From assembly GCA_033032865.1 (NCBI GenBank), contig JAWHQI010000306.1, forward strand, positions 1,674,001-1,738,000: DNA of 64,000 nucleotides, read 5' to 3'. The position numbers were made by a program, and so were the translations under genes. The notes beneath the pieces were generated by a model that ran no database searches, was not told where the DNA came from, and saw only the letters and a list, made by a program, of their open reading frames with translations. Positions 33,481-45,420 of this stretch are shown piece by piece. Each line of letters starts with the position of its first letter. Position 1 is the stretch's first letter. Origin of the DNA: Dactylorhiza incarnata (Eukaryota; Streptophyta; Magnoliopsida; Asparagales; Orchidaceae).

Positions 33481-33879
33481 TGGGTTAGGTTTTCCTCTAA
33501 CTCCAATTAGGATAGGGGAAGATGGCTTCTGATCAGAAGGGAAGTACACTCATTGCTTCCCGATCAAAGGGCTAGGAGGAGGCCTCGGTTAATGGGAGGA
33601 GAATGAGAGATAGAGAGGTTAAGCTTTTAACTTATTTCTTAGTTTCAGCCCATTAACATCACATAAATTAGAGCCCATATATGATATTTAATCATGATTT
33701 GGGTGGAGTGGTGGATGAGTGAGTGGGTGGAGGCTTGGGTGGAGGTGAAAAATCCAAAATTTTAGGGGTTTGACCAAAGTCAATCATAGGATGGATCCCC
33801 ATGTGGGTCAAGGTCAAGGTAGGTTTGAGTTGTCAAGTGACGAGGAATTGTTGATGTGTCAGGGTCGAATTCAAGCATT

Positions 33880-34690
33880 TGCGCTTTTCGAGACATCGTA
33901 TAATTTTACGACTTATATTTTTATTACTCGGCCAAACGATGTCGGAATTGAACGAAACAAATTCCCTTGCACTCATACAGACCATACGAGTCCAATGCAA
34001 CTGACCGGATAAAATTCCGAGCTTGTTTGCTCAAAATGTAATTTCGGTGCGATAATGTCAAACGACGTTCATAAAAATGGTCATTTTTGCTGAATGACCT
34101 CAGATTCAAATGAAATGAGTTGCGTTGCACTTGTATAAATCGTACGAGTCTAACACAACTGACATAAGTCAATTATGAGCTCATTTGCTCAATTTAACCT
34201 TTCAGGGCCGTGGCGATGCACACCGTATTTCCTCTAAATGACTATTGGATCGGAGCGAAACGAGTTTCGTTGCACTCGTATTGACTATATGAGTCTAATG
34301 CAACTGACATATGTCAATTCGGGGCTCGTTTGCTTAATATGCTACCTCGACGTTGTGTCGACGCACAACACTGCTCAAAATGGTCATTTTCTCTAAAGAC
34401 ATCGAATCGGAGCGAAACTCGTTCTGTTGCACTTGTATTGACTATATGAGTCTAATGCAACTAACGAAAGTCAATTTGGAGCTCGTTTGCTCAATATGCT
34501 ATTTCGGAATTGTGTTGACGCACAACGCTACTCAAAATTGTCATTTTCTATAAATGACCTCGGATCAAAGTGAAGCGAGTCTCATTGCACACTTGCACTC
34601 TTATTGACTATACGAGTCAAATGCAACTGACTAAAATCGATTCGGATCTCGTTTGCTCAATATGACATTTTAGGTCACCTCCTAGCTTCT
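33880..34690. repeat. Satellite-like tandem repeat, left block (about 5 units of 146-166 bp)
   Basis: GAGCTCGTTTGCTCAATATG-type motifs recur near 34020, 34178, 34324, 34481 and 34647. Each unit also has TCATTTTC, GGATCGGAGCGAAA, GTTGCACTCGTATTGAC and TATGAGTCTAATGCAACTGAC. Units are diverged. The same repeat resumes at 40040 on the far side of the 5.27-kb insertion. Confidence 0.85.
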
Positions 34691-36989
34691 AGGGTACATT
34701 GTAGATGATCATGTTACTTTTATTGGGTAATCTAGGGTCCTAGTTGTAAGATCTCTTTTTCCAAAAACCCGTTCGGGTACTTGAAAACTCGAACCTCTCT
34801 CGCATCGTACGGTTGAGGTGGATCTTCGCCCAGAATCGCTGCCTTGCGGGGTCACCAACACTCGAGCTGGCTAACACCGCTCAGCACCAACCCTGCCGGC
34901 TATACGATCATAAGTAAAATATGCCAAAAGTAAGTACATGAAAGAAGACATGTCCACAATCACAGCATCATATATATAAATATATATAATGAAAACAGAA
35001 AGTCCATAAGAGAAGTACAAGCAAATAGGGGGCTTATGCCCGAAACATATCCAAAATAATGTACTATCTCTCTCTCTCTACAACATGCGGAAGTCTACAA
35101 CAAAAGCTCTCAAAAAGCGGAAGTCTAACTATCTAATCATCAACCTGTGGCGTCGTGGTAGTGCGCTGCATCTGCTGCTCAGGTCCTGCTATCTTGTCCT
35201 GCTGCGCGCGGGACAACTCCGTCTCCTCGGACTCCTGCGGTCACACCGACCGTTAGTCATAAAGACTAAGCCGTTTTGTCCTCGCCTCCCTCCACGACTC
35301 CTAGGCACCGAGCGGGAGGAAGAAGCGGAGGATAAACAAGGGGTAAACAAGAAGGTGGTAACATGACACTACTCTAGCAGGTATAAGTAAAGCAATAAAA
35401 TCTAGCTAGCAGTATAGTGCAGGTATAAGGCAGTAAAGTAGAGCAATGAAGTAAGCAGTAAATAGAAAGAAAATGCAGTGCAGTAAGTAAATCTAAACTA
35501 CCATCACAGATTCGTACCTTAACTTATATGAACGCCCATACGACATATAAGTTAAGATGTCCAGATAACCCATCATATAAAAGAGCCCATACTAATTTAT
35601 ATGATGGGGGTATGCTAATGTGTATGTTATGCTATGCTATGGTTATGATGTTTTAATGAGTTTATGCAATGTGACTCACCCACACGACTCTATGCGCACA
35701 GACCTTTATAGTTCCCAATTTGTTTGAAAGGAAGCCAACCTTTCGGGTACCGACCGTCGTGGCTCACGGTGGTAGTGGATCGGGCACTCCACATCCTAGG
35801 CGGGTATAGTCACTACCAAGCCTAGACCTCATGTACGCCTCAACGCTAAGAACACAACAGCGGAGCTCCTGCGTACTCTTGCTGGAATCCACCAGACTTT
35901 AAGGTCGAGGTGGGTTATTAGGGATTGTCCTCCAGACCGCGGTACTCAAACTTACCGGCCCTCTAAACCTCACCCTCAGCTGAGTCAACGTACTACCGTC
36001 GGTGACACGACTAGCCTAGTACCGATGACTCGCCACTATTTGAATAAGTAACAGGTGTTAACAATGTCCATCCGAGCTTCCGGCTCAGGGACTATCACAC
36101 AAGCTGACCCAACCCATCTCCTTCCCGGAGGAGATCCATACTAGTTTGCAGATCTAATTAGGCTACTCTTGCCTACAATTTAGTTAGCGATATATTTAGG
36201 GTGAATCTTGGACTTCCCGCGGTGTACTCCGTAAGGGGCCCCTAACGGTACTGCAGATCAATGGGCTCAACCCCACAATCCTCTTCAAGATAATTACTTT
36301 AGTTGGTGATTAATATTTGGTTCACCCTTCATCATTTCATATAGTTAAAGTGACTTAGCTCATCTCCCGTCCCACCCAATCGGGTCGGACGTACCTCCAT
36401 TCCTTCTACATTAACTCTAGCACAACCTCACAACTAACCCTAGGATTGACCCTCCTTGAATCATGGTGTGCTATACTCATTTACTGATTGGATATAACTC
36501 CTAAACACTACTTAGTGATCTGAATTGTCAAAAACTCAAAATTCCGTTTTTACTAAACGCAGACCACTGAATTGAACTATCCATCAACCCCATAAGGGAA
36601 CCCTTCTAAATATTCATCACCAGGGTCTGGTATAATTATCCTAGGCTCCCACTAACTTCAATATGGTATGTTCCAATTTCCATAATTTTTCATATTAATT
36701 TGATATTTATTATAATTTAAAGTAGTTAAGGCCTTAAGCCAAATTACACATGAACTACCCTCAAAATGATTCTACATGCTACATGGAAATTATCAGTAAG
36801 GTAATATCCCATATAAAGGTGGTTCACTGAGTTTCATGACCCTAGGATGCCATTTGGCCTACAATATCATCATAATTGTATAATTACCAAAATGCCACTT
36901 TAATTAGGAAAAATATTATTTTACTTCTGAAAATTCTCCAAAAATTACCGAGTGTCCAAATAGGGACCTAGAGTCCTCTGCCAAATTAT

Positions 36990-37620
36990 TGTGTCATTAC
37001 CATGTGATTTGATATTTTACAATGATTAAACATTCAAAGGTAGCAATTACCAATTTCTACATGAGGTACAAGAAATATAATTCATTAAGCTTCCAAACAT
37101 TTATCATGGGCATATATTAACCTAAGACTACATATAACCAAGTATCACATCATTGACCCATGATTTGATATTTTAAAAAGATTAAATACTCAAGTGGTGT
37201 AAATTTCCAATTTCTACATGAGGTATAAGAAATATAATTCAACAAGATTCCAAACAATTATCATGGGCATATATTAACCTAAAACTACAGATAACAAAGT
37301 ATCACATCATTGACCTATGATTTGATATTTTAAAAGGATTAAATACTCAAGTGGTGTAAATTCCAATTTCTACATGAGGTACATGAAATATAATTCAACA
37401 AGCTTCCAAACAATTATCATGGGCATATATTAACCTAAAACTACAGTTAACCAAGTATCACATCATTGACCCATGATTTGATATTTTAAAAGGATTAAAT
37501 ACTCAAGTGGTGTAAATTCCAATTTCTACATGAGGTACATGAAATATAATTCCACGAGCCTCCAAATAATTATCATGGGCATATATTAACCTAAAACTAC
37601 AGTTAACCAAGTTTCACAAT
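36990..37620. repeat. 156-bp tandem array (4 units) inside the 5.27-kb element
   Basis: ATCATGGGCATATATTAACC recurs at 37103, 37260, 37416 and 37572, giving a period of 156-157 bp. Units include TTGACCCATGATTTGATA and TTTCTACATGAGGTAC and are closely similar. Confidence 0.92.
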
Positions 37621-38579
37621 TTATCCCCATTTTCATCCCTAATCAGACACTGATAGAGTTTCAACACCATACAAGGTCCTATGACCATGCATTTCATTTT
37701 ATTAAGGAAAGGGTGGCTATTTCATTTACTAGGAAGAAAAATACTTAAATACCTCTAAAAATTCTCAATAAATTAACTAAGTCATTTTATGCTCCTACAA
37801 ACACATCTCCAAAGTTCTGAGCCAAGGCAAGAACATTTGCTCCCATGCCCTTCACAAGTCTCACTTTGCACCCTTAAGGGTTTACCCTTAGGGTTTTAGG
37901 TCACACCACCCTAATGGCTCCAAATGGACCATTAGGGTGTGACACAAGCATTAGTATATCCATACCCACATATCCAACATGATGGGAGGAGGCTAACACA
38001 CTCAACTCCTCAAAATGACCTAAACCCTAATTTGACCCTTAAAGGCCCTCATTAGGGTTTCCAATTTTCCATATCAAATCAACTCCAAATGAAGTGAAAT
38101 TTTAGATAGGCACTACCCATGCACCAAAGAGTATGCCACCAAAGTTTGGTGTCATTTGGACATCATATGCTCCAAAAATCAACTTAATTTAAATAATCTA
38201 ACTACCACAAAAACCCTAGGTAAAATTGTCCACCAAGGGCTGCCCCTTTGGCATGGGGTGCCCCTAGGGTATACCAACCCATGGTTAAAAGCACAGCTCC
38301 AAAGATTGAAGGGTTTGACCTAGGCAATTTTTCTAATGGTCTGACCTAGTGAAGGACCAGTCCTAGTAAAACAGCTCCTTAGGGGCTGTAAGTCACCAAA
38401 TGACCCAAACTCAAGGCCAAATGAAAGTTAAAACCAAGGCCTACAACTTTCATGTTGGGCACTTTCTCTAAATCAGTCATTAAGTGGCCTTAATTTCTAT
38501 TTGAAGTTGGCTGATTAAAATAGGCAGAAATCTAACATATTGATTTAAATAATTAAGGGAAATGATTGGCGCGCACAGA

Positions 38580-39130
38580 TCTTAAAGAAGATCCGGCGGC
38601 ATCCAGATCGTCTTCCTCCTTGAGCCGACGGCCATGATTCAACCGCGCTGGGCCATCTTGTTTCCTCCTTTCCCGGCCACCTGGTGGCCACCACGGCCGG
38701 CCACCACCGCCACCACCTTCGTGGTGGTCGGGGCTACAACTCCCGGCGATATGGCGGCCGGAGGAGGCGTTTTCCGACGATCCTGGGTGTCACAAATCGA
38801 GCTGAAAACCATGGATTTCGGAAATGGATCCGGACTCAATTGAGCCCGATCCTTCAGCATTATGTGATGAGAAGCTAGCATGGGGGAGGGGAGGAGAAAC
38901 GAACTATTGCTGGTGCGTGGCGGCGGCTCCGGCGGCGGTTGGCCATGGAAAAGCCTTGCTCCGGCGATCCCGCTCCCGAACTCTATTCTCCAGCAAAAGC
39001 TTAGCTCCAAGTGTTGTGCTCGTCTGCTCTCGACCTCCTGAAGCTAGTGGTGTGGTTGAATTGAAGTGGGGAGGCCTCTACATGCTGTTTTGAACATTGG
39101 CCTCCTCGGTTCTCCCATGGCTGCCACCCT
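38580..39130. other. GC-rich block within the 5.27-kb element
   Basis: GC-rich DNA with short overlapping frames on both strands and no domain. It probably represents transcribed or leader sequence of the LTR rather than a gene. Confidence 0.4.
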
Positions 39131-39399
39131 CCTGCACCAGCTGGTCCATTGCTTCCACCTGGGTCAAGCTCAGACCCACAACAATCAGGAGAGGGCCCAA
39201 GGCTGATTGGAGGAGGAGTGTGGAGGAGGGGGTGATTGCTTTTCCTTTTTGCTTTATGCTTTAAGCTTTTTGATTAACTTTTGGTCCCCCCCTCCATTTG
39301 ATTAATCAAGCCATAGTTTAGGGTTCAGTCTAAGGCTGATGGGCAAGACCTATGTCCATGATTAATTGGTTAATTGATTGGTGTTGGGGTTCATTTCAA

Positions 39400-39960
39400 T
39401 TTAGGCTTGAAATTCACTTTAAAAGGCAAGGTTGACCATGGTTGACTTTGGTCAACCAAGGTGAGTGGGTTGACCCCACTTGGGGGTCATGGTTCCCTTA
39501 ACATCACCCAACATAGGTTGGTCCATGGTGGGGCTCCAATTGGTTCAATTTAATCAAAGGGTGTAGATTTGACCAAAATTGGGTAAAGTTTGACTTTGAT
39601 CAATTGGGGTCAATTGGTCCCACCATGATGGGGCTTTTTGGTCCATTGGGTTCCTTAAGGTTTTTAGAGTGTGGTGGTAAGGTCAATTTGAACATTTGAG
39701 GGTCAATTGAACCCCAATTGACTTAGTTTGGTTAATGTTGACCTATTGTTGACTTTGGTCAATTTCATGCAATTGGGTCCCACCCAAGTGCAATTTCCAT
39801 GGTTATGGTCTTCCTCAGTGGTTAGGGTGGTATGGGGGAGGTCAATTTGGTGAATTGAGGGTCAATTGGCCTAAGGGAGTGGTATTGGGCTATGTTGATT
39901 TTGTGCCCTTGGTGTGCACTTAGCACTCTCCACTTGGCCCAAGGGCCCTAGTGGCCACTC
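39400..39960. promoter_or_regulatory. Cluster of TTGAC (W-box-like) motifs in U3
   Basis: TTGACC/TTGACT and their complements GGTCAA/AGTCAA recur more than ten times, including the dyad GTTGACCATGGTTGACTTTGG then TCAACC. On the minus-strand reading the cluster lies within the first 600 bp of the LTR, where enhancers usually sit. W-boxes are WRKY factor sites; use here is inference. Confidence 0.4.
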
Positions 39961-40039
39961 TGCACACCACCCTTGCCCTAACACCATCTAGGGGTCTAGA
40001 AGGATTGGGGATGTTACACTAGTGACCCAATAAAAGTCG

Positions 40040-40690
40040 AGATGTTACATGGGTGACACACATCGTTACCTAAAACTATCATTTTCACCAAACAACCTCA
40101 GATTCAAACGAAATGAGTTGCGTTGCACTCATATAGGTCATACGGGACTATTGCAACTGACAGAAGTCAATTCTAAGCTTATTTGCTCAAAATGATATTT
40201 TGGAGTCATCGTGTGAAACACCGTTACCTAAAATTATCATTTTCACCAAAAGATCTCAGATTCGAACGAAATATGTTGCAATGCACTGAGTCTAATGCAA
40301 CTGACTGAAGTCAATTCTGAGCTTATTTGCTCAAATTGACATTTCAGGGTCATTGTGTCCAACGTTACCTGAAATAGTCATTTTAATCAAACAACCTCGG
40401 ATCCGAATGAAATAAGTTGAGTTGCACTCGCATGAGTCATATGAATCTAATGCAATTGACTGAAGTCAATTCTGAGCTCATTTGCTCAAAATGACATTAG
40501 AGGTTGTTGTGTCTAATGACGTTACCTAAAATGGTCATTTTCACCAAATGATCTCGGATTCGAACGAAATAAGTTTAGTTGCACTCGTATGAGTCATACA
40601 AATCTAATTAAACTGACGTAAGTCAATTTTGAGTTTATTTGCTCAGAAAGCCACATTGAGATCGTCGCGTACCTTAATCTAGCCTAAATT
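40040..40690. repeat. Satellite-like tandem repeat, right block (4 units of about 150 bp)
   Basis: Units carry GTTACCTAAAATGGTCATTTT, CTCGGATTCGAACGAAAT, GTTGCACTCGTATGAGTCAT, GCAACTGAC(T/A)GAAGTCAATTC and GAGCTTATTTGCTCAAAATG, the same modules in the same order as the block at 33880-34690. Confidence 0.85.
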
Positions 40691-40952
40691 AGCCAATGTT
40701 GTCATTGCACATCAAAACGACGCATGATTGATGTTGAAACCAGAATGCTCGTCTCTGTTGGTATTTTGAAGGTGATCTCAAAGCAATCAAGGAGTTAGTC
40801 TCACTGTCAACGCGATATGAGTCTATGTGCTCGCACATAAGAGCGGTTTGAGAAATTGGAAGAAGGATTGTGTTGGCCTTTCTCATATTAGATATGAGTG
40901 AAGGGACCAATCCTATTATTCATTGAAGTTAATAGGTTCGGCATGTTGACAT

Positions 40953-41205
40953 CGTCGAGTGAACAAAATGAAATTAGTCGAGTGAACACGACGAATTAGT
41001 CGAGTGAACATGATGAATTATGAATCGTTGAGTGATCTTCATGTCGTGCTGTCAAAGACTCGATCGTCGAGTGAACACAATAATCGTCGAGTGTACACGA
41101 TGAATCGTCGAGTGTACACGACGAATCGTCGAGTGTACACGACGAATCGTCGAGTGTACACGATGAATTGTCGAGTGTACACGACGAATTGTTGAGTACT
41201 TCCGA
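40953..41205. repeat. 21-bp minisatellite with dyad symmetry
   Basis: ATCGTCGAGTGTACACGACGA repeats about six times at 41085-41205 and, more diverged, from 40953. The unit is nearly palindromic around TGTACA. No coding role: the frame it opens is a by-product. Confidence 0.88.
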
Positions 41206-41279
41206 TGACAGACTGAAAGACTGTTTATTCATTTCAATTGCTTTTGGTCTGCGGGTAGAAAGGCCCATATCTGTCTTAG

Positions 41280-41850
41280 TATAAATAGACAGAGATTTAG
41301 GGCTTTCAACACAGAGATTTTAGATCGGGAACTTAGGGGAACCGTCATGCAGTGCGAGAGACGGAAAAGTTCCGCAACTCTCCGCCGACCGTCCGCCGCC
41401 TATTCTGCGAGCTCCACCGCCGACCATCACCGCCTCCCCTTCAACAAACTTAGCAGTTCGTGGGGACGCATATGACATTTCCTCTTCGTCTCACGCCTTA
41501 TTGGACAAGACGTCAGGGTTCTTCTTTGCTCGTGTGGACTGCCATAGAGACGCAGATACACTTTCTGTGATTGGAACTCAAATGCCTGTTCTGGATCAGT
41601 TTTGGAGCATCTTGGTTCCTTTTGTTTCTAAATTTATGAAATCGCAAGATCCTATAACTAATTCGGGTTGTTCTTATTTACTTATTCCGCTGCGCGCATT
41701 TTATGTGATGTTTAAAGAAAACCTAACAGTCTCAAGGGAATTTGGACCTAAGGGCAGTTCGTTTTTACTTCTCCTAAGCGGAAATCTCAATACTGGGCAC
41801 TCGGAACCAAGAAACTCACTTACTTTGTTGGCTATAGTGCTAACCTAAAA
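41280..41850 (+). other. Unassigned stretch with a TATA-like start
   Basis: AGTATAAATAGACAGAG at 41278-41295 resembles a promoter. The sequence after it has short open frames (for example 41501-41848) with no motif that I recognise. It may be the tail of another LTR. Confidence 0.3.
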
Positions 41851-41859
41851 CGGACCCCT

Positions 41860-42458
41860 GAAGCTGCAGTGAGGAGGTCTCACCACAAACTCGGAAGATC
41901 CAAAAATCTCCCCCTCCCAAACCAAGACTGGGCTCGACACCCTAAAAATCCTAGGAGAGCAGTAGAAAAGCGAAAATGCTCTCCAATTTTCTTTTTTCCT
42001 CCCTTCTTTAAGGTGCTCGTGGGGGTCTATTTATAGATTTTGAAAATAGTCTGCAGATAGCGGCTTCCGCCTTTTAGTTTTTACTATCCACAGCCACATT
42101 TGATCTGCGCACAACGTAATCCCAATGTTTGGAGATGCTAAGGGCATACCAGAGCATCCTTAGGAACATGTCACCTTCTAAGGGCGAGTGCTCTCCTTTG
42201 TGAGAGGACTCGCCCTTGTCATCGAGGGCCAGACGAGTGTCCCATGGGACACGACACTCACCTTCTTTCCCCTTAACTGCCTGGCGAGTCATTCTACCAC
42301 AGGGTGCTCGCCTCCGAACTTGTCTCCCCTGGGCGAGTACCTCCTCATAGGTGAGCACTTCTTTTGCTGGGTACTCGTCTCTTTGAACTTTGACCATATT
42401 CGCCTACTTTTGCTAGCCGATATGACCGCGTCCACTCGTCAAATACGGGGTTGTACAC
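41860..42458 (-). mobile_element. Truncated gypsy LTR related to 1037-3288
   Basis: It shares GAGGAGGTCTCACCACA, the CCCCCTCCCAA block, the TATA region (TCTATTTATAGATTTTG) and the GGGTTGTACA terminus with the large LTR. Where that one has the 49-bp array, this one has single GGGCGAGTGC / ACTCGCCC inverted motifs. The promoter-distal LTR end (TGTTGAAACC) is missing or unrecognisable on the left. Confidence 0.7.
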
Positions 42459-42950
42459 AATCCTCACTCATTGTGAGCTCACCCTGAACTCGTTAAGATC
42501 ATACAACCCCCTTATTTGGCGGTGGTGGACAGTAAGAAATCTTTTTGGTGCCCCCCACCAGACTGCTATAAATTCCCCAACGGGCGTGAGAGGGGACTCC
42601 AAAGTTTTCACCCCCCCCCCCCCCCCCCCCCCCCCCCCTTTCTCCTTCCTCTCTCCTTCTCGCCGGCCAGCCTCGTGACAGCTAGACTTCCCGTCAAGAT
42701 GCTTTCGACTGATGACCTTATGGCTCGCATAGTTGCTCAGAGGGAGAAGTCCAAAGGCAGCACGATTGGCCTGGAGGCCCTCATTAAGGATCACTCAGCT
42801 CGCTCTCCTAGAAAGTGTGAAAAATGGGAGGTTTCCAAAAAAACCGTCGCGAGCCGAGTGAGATGATGAGTATTCCCCTTGGGCAACAACAGTTTCCAGT
42901 GCCGGTGCGCGGGCCTGTGGGTCTTTGATCAGGTTCAGATTTTGTCTTTA
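42459..42950 (+). other. Sequence beside the LTR fragment with a short plus-strand frame and C-runs
   Basis: A C-homopolymer at 42610-42640 precedes a plus-strand frame from an ATG near 42699 encoding MLSTDDLMARIVAQREKSKG to a stop at 42866. Its position beside the U3 end of a minus-strand LTR is where a Tat-type antisense ORF would begin. I see no domain, so this is only a suggestion. Confidence 0.3.
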
Positions 42951-43800
42951 ACTCTTTCTTATTGAACCGCCTTGTTTCTCCTTCTCTTGGCTGGATGTTG
43001 TTGCGAACCTTATCCCCCCCCCCCCCCCCAAGGTTGGCCATAGATTCAACAGTATTTGCTGATGGATCATGTCATGGGATTCTGGTAAGCGTAGAAGATA
43101 ACACACGACCAAGAGCTCTTGGAAATGTTTATGCTGGTCAACAAGATCAACAGAGAATGGTCGATGCTGAAGAAGTTTTGTGCCAAGAGCCTGCATTTCC
43201 TGGTAAGCTGCAGTGGGGTTCATGGTGGCGCGGACAAAGAGATCTATATATAATGTGTAAATGTGAGAGGTCTTAGCTCCCTTTGAGTAAAGAGCGATAA
43301 GATGGTCCCAAACATCTTTGACGATTTCATCATGGCGAATGATGGGTAAGCACTCGTCAGAGAGATTGTTGGCGAGTCATGTGTGAATGAGAGCATCATT
43401 AGCATACCAGTCATCACATGTGACAGATCCTTTGGCTGGTGAGCCACATGTTTGCGCTGAGATCGCAATAAAAGGGTGAAAGACGCACTCAATTCCAAGT
43501 AATTCGGTCTCGTTAACATGGACGTAGTGCCTAGATTGCCAGAAGGCCGTTAAACAGGAGAGATACCTGGAGTTGCCATAGAGGAGAGAATAAGAAGTTG
43601 GTGCGGTTAGAGTACCGAGACCGCACAACAGAAACAAAGACCATGCCGAGCGAGCTGTCTAGCGGTTAGGAAATCGGAGACCGCACAAACCGCGAAGGGA
43701 AAGACACCGCGCTTAGCAAAAAGAGGTAGGCGGTTAGATAACCGAAGTCCGTGCAAGACCATCGATCAGAATGAGCGAGAATAGAATTAGCAACTGAGGA
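42950..43800 (-). pseudogene. Copia gag (UBN2-type) remnant
   Basis: The minus strand encodes, with frame changes, SRHYVHVNETELLGI, then DWYANDALIHTWLANN, VKDVWDHLIALYSKG and AAYQEMQALGTKLLQ. This is the W...L...L...E/VWD..L pattern of copia gag. It starts just inside the LTR and primer site at 43809-44346 and is lost near a C/G-run at 43013-43030. Confidence 0.6.
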
Positions 43801-43808
43801 TCGTGACC

Positions 43809-44346
43809 GCTCTGATACCATGTGAGAAAAAAAAAGAACTCACACGAAATTGAAAATAACTCATGAGAAATTGAAAATAACTGAATGAAAATAACTCATG
43901 AGAAATTGAAAATAACTGAATTTTTATTTCCAAAAAATCTGAATATTACATGGATGCACCCTTCTTTATATAGAGCGAAGAAGGTGAGAAAACTTACAAT
44001 TTGAGAATGTGGGACTAATTACAGGAATAAATCTCGGTGCGGTCAGCTAGGTCAGTGTGGTCAATACATGGTTGACCGCTCAGGAAGGTGCGGTTACAAT
44101 GGTAACCACACATACATACACCAGCAGGGAGCGGGTACCAAGGATGAACCAACCATTCTTTACCAGCAACATGAACCCTGGAATATGCGGTTAAGACAAT
44201 GCTTATCCGCCCAGACCACATCAGGCAGTTACAAGATAGTAACCGCTCATGCTCTTGATCAGCATAATATGCGGTAAGCCAAACCTAACCGCGGTCACCG
44301 CAAAGTGCGGTTACACAAGTTTAACCGCAAGGCATATGTTCTAACA
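43809..44346 (-). mobile_element. 5' LTR and primer site of a copia element
   Basis: Minus strand: TGTTAGAACATATGCC (44346) to TTTTTCTCACA (43821), followed directly by the perfect primer site TGGTATCAGAGC (43809-43820). The LTR (526 bp) is rich in GCGGTTA/TAACCGC motifs. The 3' LTR is not found, so the element is truncated after gag. Confidence 0.8.
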
Positions 44347-44349
44347 CTG

Positions 44350-44455
44350 TGGAACAAAAGAATTAGAATTTAAGCTAATTCAAATTCTTAAGGAATTGAC
44401 ATTGATCTCAATTCTTGAAATTAATCCTAATTCAATGCAAACGAACGAGCCCTTA
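44350..44455. mobile_element. Terminal fragment of a Harbinger-like MITE
   Basis: AATT-rich subterminal repeats lead to AAACGAACGAGCCC followed by TTA, similar to the right ends of the Harbinger elements at 6241 and 7722. The other end is missing, replaced by the copia LTR. Confidence 0.5.
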
Positions 44456-44499
44456 TAGAGCTTGACTAATAATCGATATTTTCTCAGTATTTGAAGGAA

Positions 44500-44815
44500 T
44501 TGTCATAAATGTCATTCATGTTTTGTCTTATCCTTTGAATATACCAAGATATCGTCAATAAATACAATGGCGAATCGATCAAGAAAAGGGTGCGTGACTC
44601 GGTTCTTCATATCCATAAATACTTTTGTAGCGTTGGTGTCTCCAAATGACATTAGTATAAATTCATCATGGCCATGTATGGTGTAGAACGTCATCATCTG
44701 ACTATCTTTATTCTTCGCACTCAAATGATGATGACTAGATCGTAAGTCCTTCTGTGCTGCGACCAATGTTCGATAAGCAAAGTTCGTTGATCGATCAACA
44801 TGGAGCACCCTAACA
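44500..44815 (-). pseudogene. Ty3/gypsy reverse transcriptase fragment
   Basis: The minus strand encodes KDLRSSHHHLSAKNKDS, FYTIHGHDEFILMSFGDTNA, VFMDMKNRVTHPFLDRF and VIFIDDILVYSKD-type blocks (here AIVFIDDILVYSKDKTKHE). The catalytic Asp pair is intact. It covers the RT palm only, with one frame change, and no neighbouring protease or integrase is present. Confidence 0.85.
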
Positions 44816-44849
44816 TGTCGCCCAACATATCACGCACGTGCTCATCTCC

Positions 44850-45420
44850 TATGAACACGCCCAAATGCTCCACTCTACAATATGTGTTCCCTAGATCCGC
44901 TCTATAGTGCATGATCACACACTCAATTTCCCACACAACGTCGCCACACTAAGCTCTCTAGAATGCGCTCAAACACTCTACTCTTCAATGTGTTCCCACA
45001 TACTCTGATTTCCATTGCGCCCCATGCTCATCACTCCCGTGCGCTTATGCTCTGCTCTCCAGTGTGCTCCCCCTGCTCCACTCCCCGGGGCATGCTCACT
45101 CGCTCATCTCTCCAAAACCCATTCTTGAGCTCAGCTCTCTAGACTGCTCATCAATGTTCAGCTTGCCAATGTGTGTCCCTGCGCTCCACTCTCTAGTTGT
45201 GCCCATGTGGTTATCTCTCCAAAATGTGCCCCAGTGCTCCGCTCTCCAATGCATGGCCCTGCGCTCTAATGTGCCACCCCGTGCTCCACGCACTAGGGCG
45301 CACCCCTACGCTCCTCCGCTCTCCAGTGTGTTCCCTCAGACTATGCTCTCCAAGATGCGCCCTCACATGAAGCTACCCAAAGTGTGTCCCTGATACACGC
45401 ACCATCGGAAAGACATCTTG
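44850..45420. repeat. Degenerate CTCTCCAATGTGC-type repeats
   Basis: GCTCCACTCTCCA / GCTCTCCAATGTG motifs recur about every 35-50 bp in a cytosine- and thymine-rich tract. Spacing is irregular and copies are diverged. Open frames across it are by-products. Confidence 0.55.

Larger units (their letters stand above)
34745..40018 (-). mobile_element. 5.27-kb TG...CA element: probable giant solo LTR
   Basis: Read on the minus strand it begins TGTAACATCCCC (40018) and ends GAGATCTTACA (34745). The duplication CTAGT is on both sides (34740-34744, 40019-40023). I find no internal primer site, polypurine tract, gag or pol, and no second copy of the ends. This favours a solo LTR of a long-LTR gypsy lineage (Tekay-like, by size and TGTAACATCC start) over a full element. 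A large non-autonomous derivative remains possible. Contents: GGTCAA-rich U3 (39400-39960), a GC-rich block (38580-39130) and a 156-bp tandem array (36990-37620). Confidence 0.75.

Noticed and set aside
38634..39093. A small GC-rich gene with Pro/Gly-rich product
   Set aside because: Overlapping frames on both strands, no conserved motif, and the block lies inside the TG...CA element.
34745..40018. A complete LTR retrotransposon
   Set aside because: No internal LTR copy, primer site or polypurine tract could be found, so I call it a probable solo LTR.
40953..41268. A protein of Ser-Ser-Cys-Thr-Leu-Asp repeats on the minus strand
   Set aside because: It is the 21-bp minisatellite read in frame, since 21 is a multiple of three.
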